The translations under genes were made by a program, and so were the position numbers. Below, piece by piece: positions 63,311 to 64,000 of a stretch of DNA of 64,000 bases. The stretch lies in assembly GCF_907164845.1 (NCBI RefSeq), contig NZ_OU015430.1, positions 796,001 through 860,000 on the forward strand, read 5' to 3'. Origin of the DNA: Lysobacter luteus. GTDB lineage: Bacteria; Pseudomonadota; Gammaproteobacteria; Xanthomonadales; Xanthomonadaceae. Positions within the stretch are counted from its first letter, which is position 1; each line of letters begins with the position of its first letter. The notes beneath the pieces are model-generated. The model was not told where the DNA came from and searched no databases. It worked only from the letters and a program-made list of their open reading frames with translations.

Positions 63311-64000
63311 CTAACGCAGCAGGATCAGCGTGGCCAGCCCGAGGAAGCCGAGGAAGCCCATCACGTCGGTGAGGGTGGTCAGCACCACGCCGCCGGCCAG
63401 GGCGGGGTCGAAGCCCAGCCGCTTGAGCGTCAGCGGCACGAGCACCCCGCCGGCGGCGGCCGTGAGCAGGTTGATGGTGAGCGCGGTGCCGATCACCAGC
63501 GACAGCATCGGGTCGCGGAACCACAGCAGCACGATCAGGCCCAGGCCTACGCCGAGCACCAGGCCGTTGATCAGGGCCACGCCGAGCTCCTTGCGCAACA
63601 GGATCTCGACGTTGGACCCGCCGATCTGGCCGAGGGCCAGGCCGCGGATCATCAGTGCCAGCACCTGGGTACCGGCGTTGCCGCCCATGCCGGCCACGAT
63701 CGGCATCAGGATCGCCAGGGCGACGATCTCCTCGATCGCGGCCTCGAACCGGCCGATCACCCCGGCCGCGATGAAGGCGGTCCCCAGGTTGATGCCCAGC
63801 CACACCAGCCGGCGCCGGAAAGCGCGGCGCGCGGGGCTGAAGAGGTCCTCGTCCTCGTCCAGGCCGGCGGCGCTCAGGGCCTGGTGTTCGGCCTGCTCGC
63901 GGATGATGTCGACCACGTCGTCGACCGTGATGCGGCCAAGCAGCACGTGGTTGTCGTCCACCACGGGGGCGCTGAGCCAGTCGTGGTCGGAGAACTGCCG
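63311..64000 (-). CDS. mgtE: Magnesium transporter MgtE (N-terminus outside window)
   Basis: The C-terminal 229 residues of an MgtE channel; the frame stays open to base 64000. Part of the CBS regulatory domain (DHDWLSAPVVDDNHVLLGRITVDDVVDII) is followed by five membrane helices (LGINLGTAFIAAGVIG; IVALAILMPIVAGMGGNAGTQ with the pore motif G-G-N-x-G-T-Q; ALINGLVLGVGLGLIVLLW; IGTALTINLLTAAAGGVLVPL; FLGFLGLATLILL). Imports Mg2+ under CBS-domain control. Convergent with intI and outside the array. Confidence 0.93.
   Translation of the reverse strand, partial: RQFSDHDWLSAPVVDDNHVLLGRITVDDVVDIIREQAEHQALSAAGLDEDEDLFSPARRAFRRRLVWLGINLGTAFIAAGVIGRFEAAIEEIVALAILMPIVAGMGGNAGTQVLALMIRGLALGQIGGSNVEILLRKELGVALINGLVLGVGLGLIVLLWFRDPMLSLVIGTALTINLLTAAAGGVLVPLTLKRLGFDPALAGGVVLTTLTDVMGFLGFLGLATLILLR

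Overview
The window looks like chromosome of a high-GC gammaproteobacterium of the Xanthomonadaceae/Lysobacteraceae group (Lysobacter- or Luteimonas-like). This rests on gene content (large oar-like TonB receptor, hydroxylase fused to TPRs, PA2778/PA2779 pair, tandem pilT-pilU, S-box riboswitch before metX-metB-hom) and on attC sites of the kind known from Xanthomonas integrons. The genus call is an inference.

Layout. 1-9 kb: end of a TetR regulator, GTP-dependent PEP carboxykinase, TPR/aspartyl hydroxylase, a TonB receptor with a good sigma70 promoter, a secreted protein, Hsp33. 9-18 kb: monofunctional transglycosylase, prenyl-phosphate glycosyltransferase, CBS protein, AsmA-like protein, two MliC-like lipoproteins, RF3, degenerate-receiver/HDOD protein, a REPIN and an M23 endopeptidase. 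18-25 kb: NHL lipoprotein, then a methionine operon (metX-metB-hom) behind a perfect 10-bp inverted repeat, a TTGACA promoter and a SAM-I riboswitch; sdaA is convergent. 25-31 kb: yceI-cytochrome b561-yceI operon and a large propeller hybrid histidine kinase. 31-40 kb: aroK-aroB-WGR-hemE-GST operon, dodecin, pdxH, a BtuF-like protein, the PA2779/PA2778 pair, yggS-proC-DUF4426. 40-50 kb: pilT-pilU, DUF72, M49 peptidase, a kinase-regulator-regulator operon, algH-ruvX-pyrB, exported Lig E-type DNA ligase.

50.9-63.3 kb is a chromosomal integron. A complete integrase gene (62282-63283, +) keeps all catalytic residues and is divergent from an array of about 23 cassette genes, all on the minus strand, separated by about 20 full attC sites and several damaged ones. 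The attC sites fall into three architectures. Many cassette genes take their TAA stop from the attC core; two read through it and gain the same tail. One cassette is present twice with two base differences, and a VOC gene occurs twice in diverged form with different attC sites. The end far from the integrase is decaying. Cassette DNA is visibly more A/T-rich than its surroundings. Products are mostly small membrane, exported or unknown proteins, including a HEPN-like protein with R-x4-H, a zinc-finger/DUF4145 protein and DUF4279, GFA and VOC proteins. An MgtE-type magnesium transporter runs off the right end.

The feature most worth follow-up is the integron, as an uncharacterised reservoir of functions; next are the layered control of the methionine operon and a REPIN that supplies a gene's stop codon.
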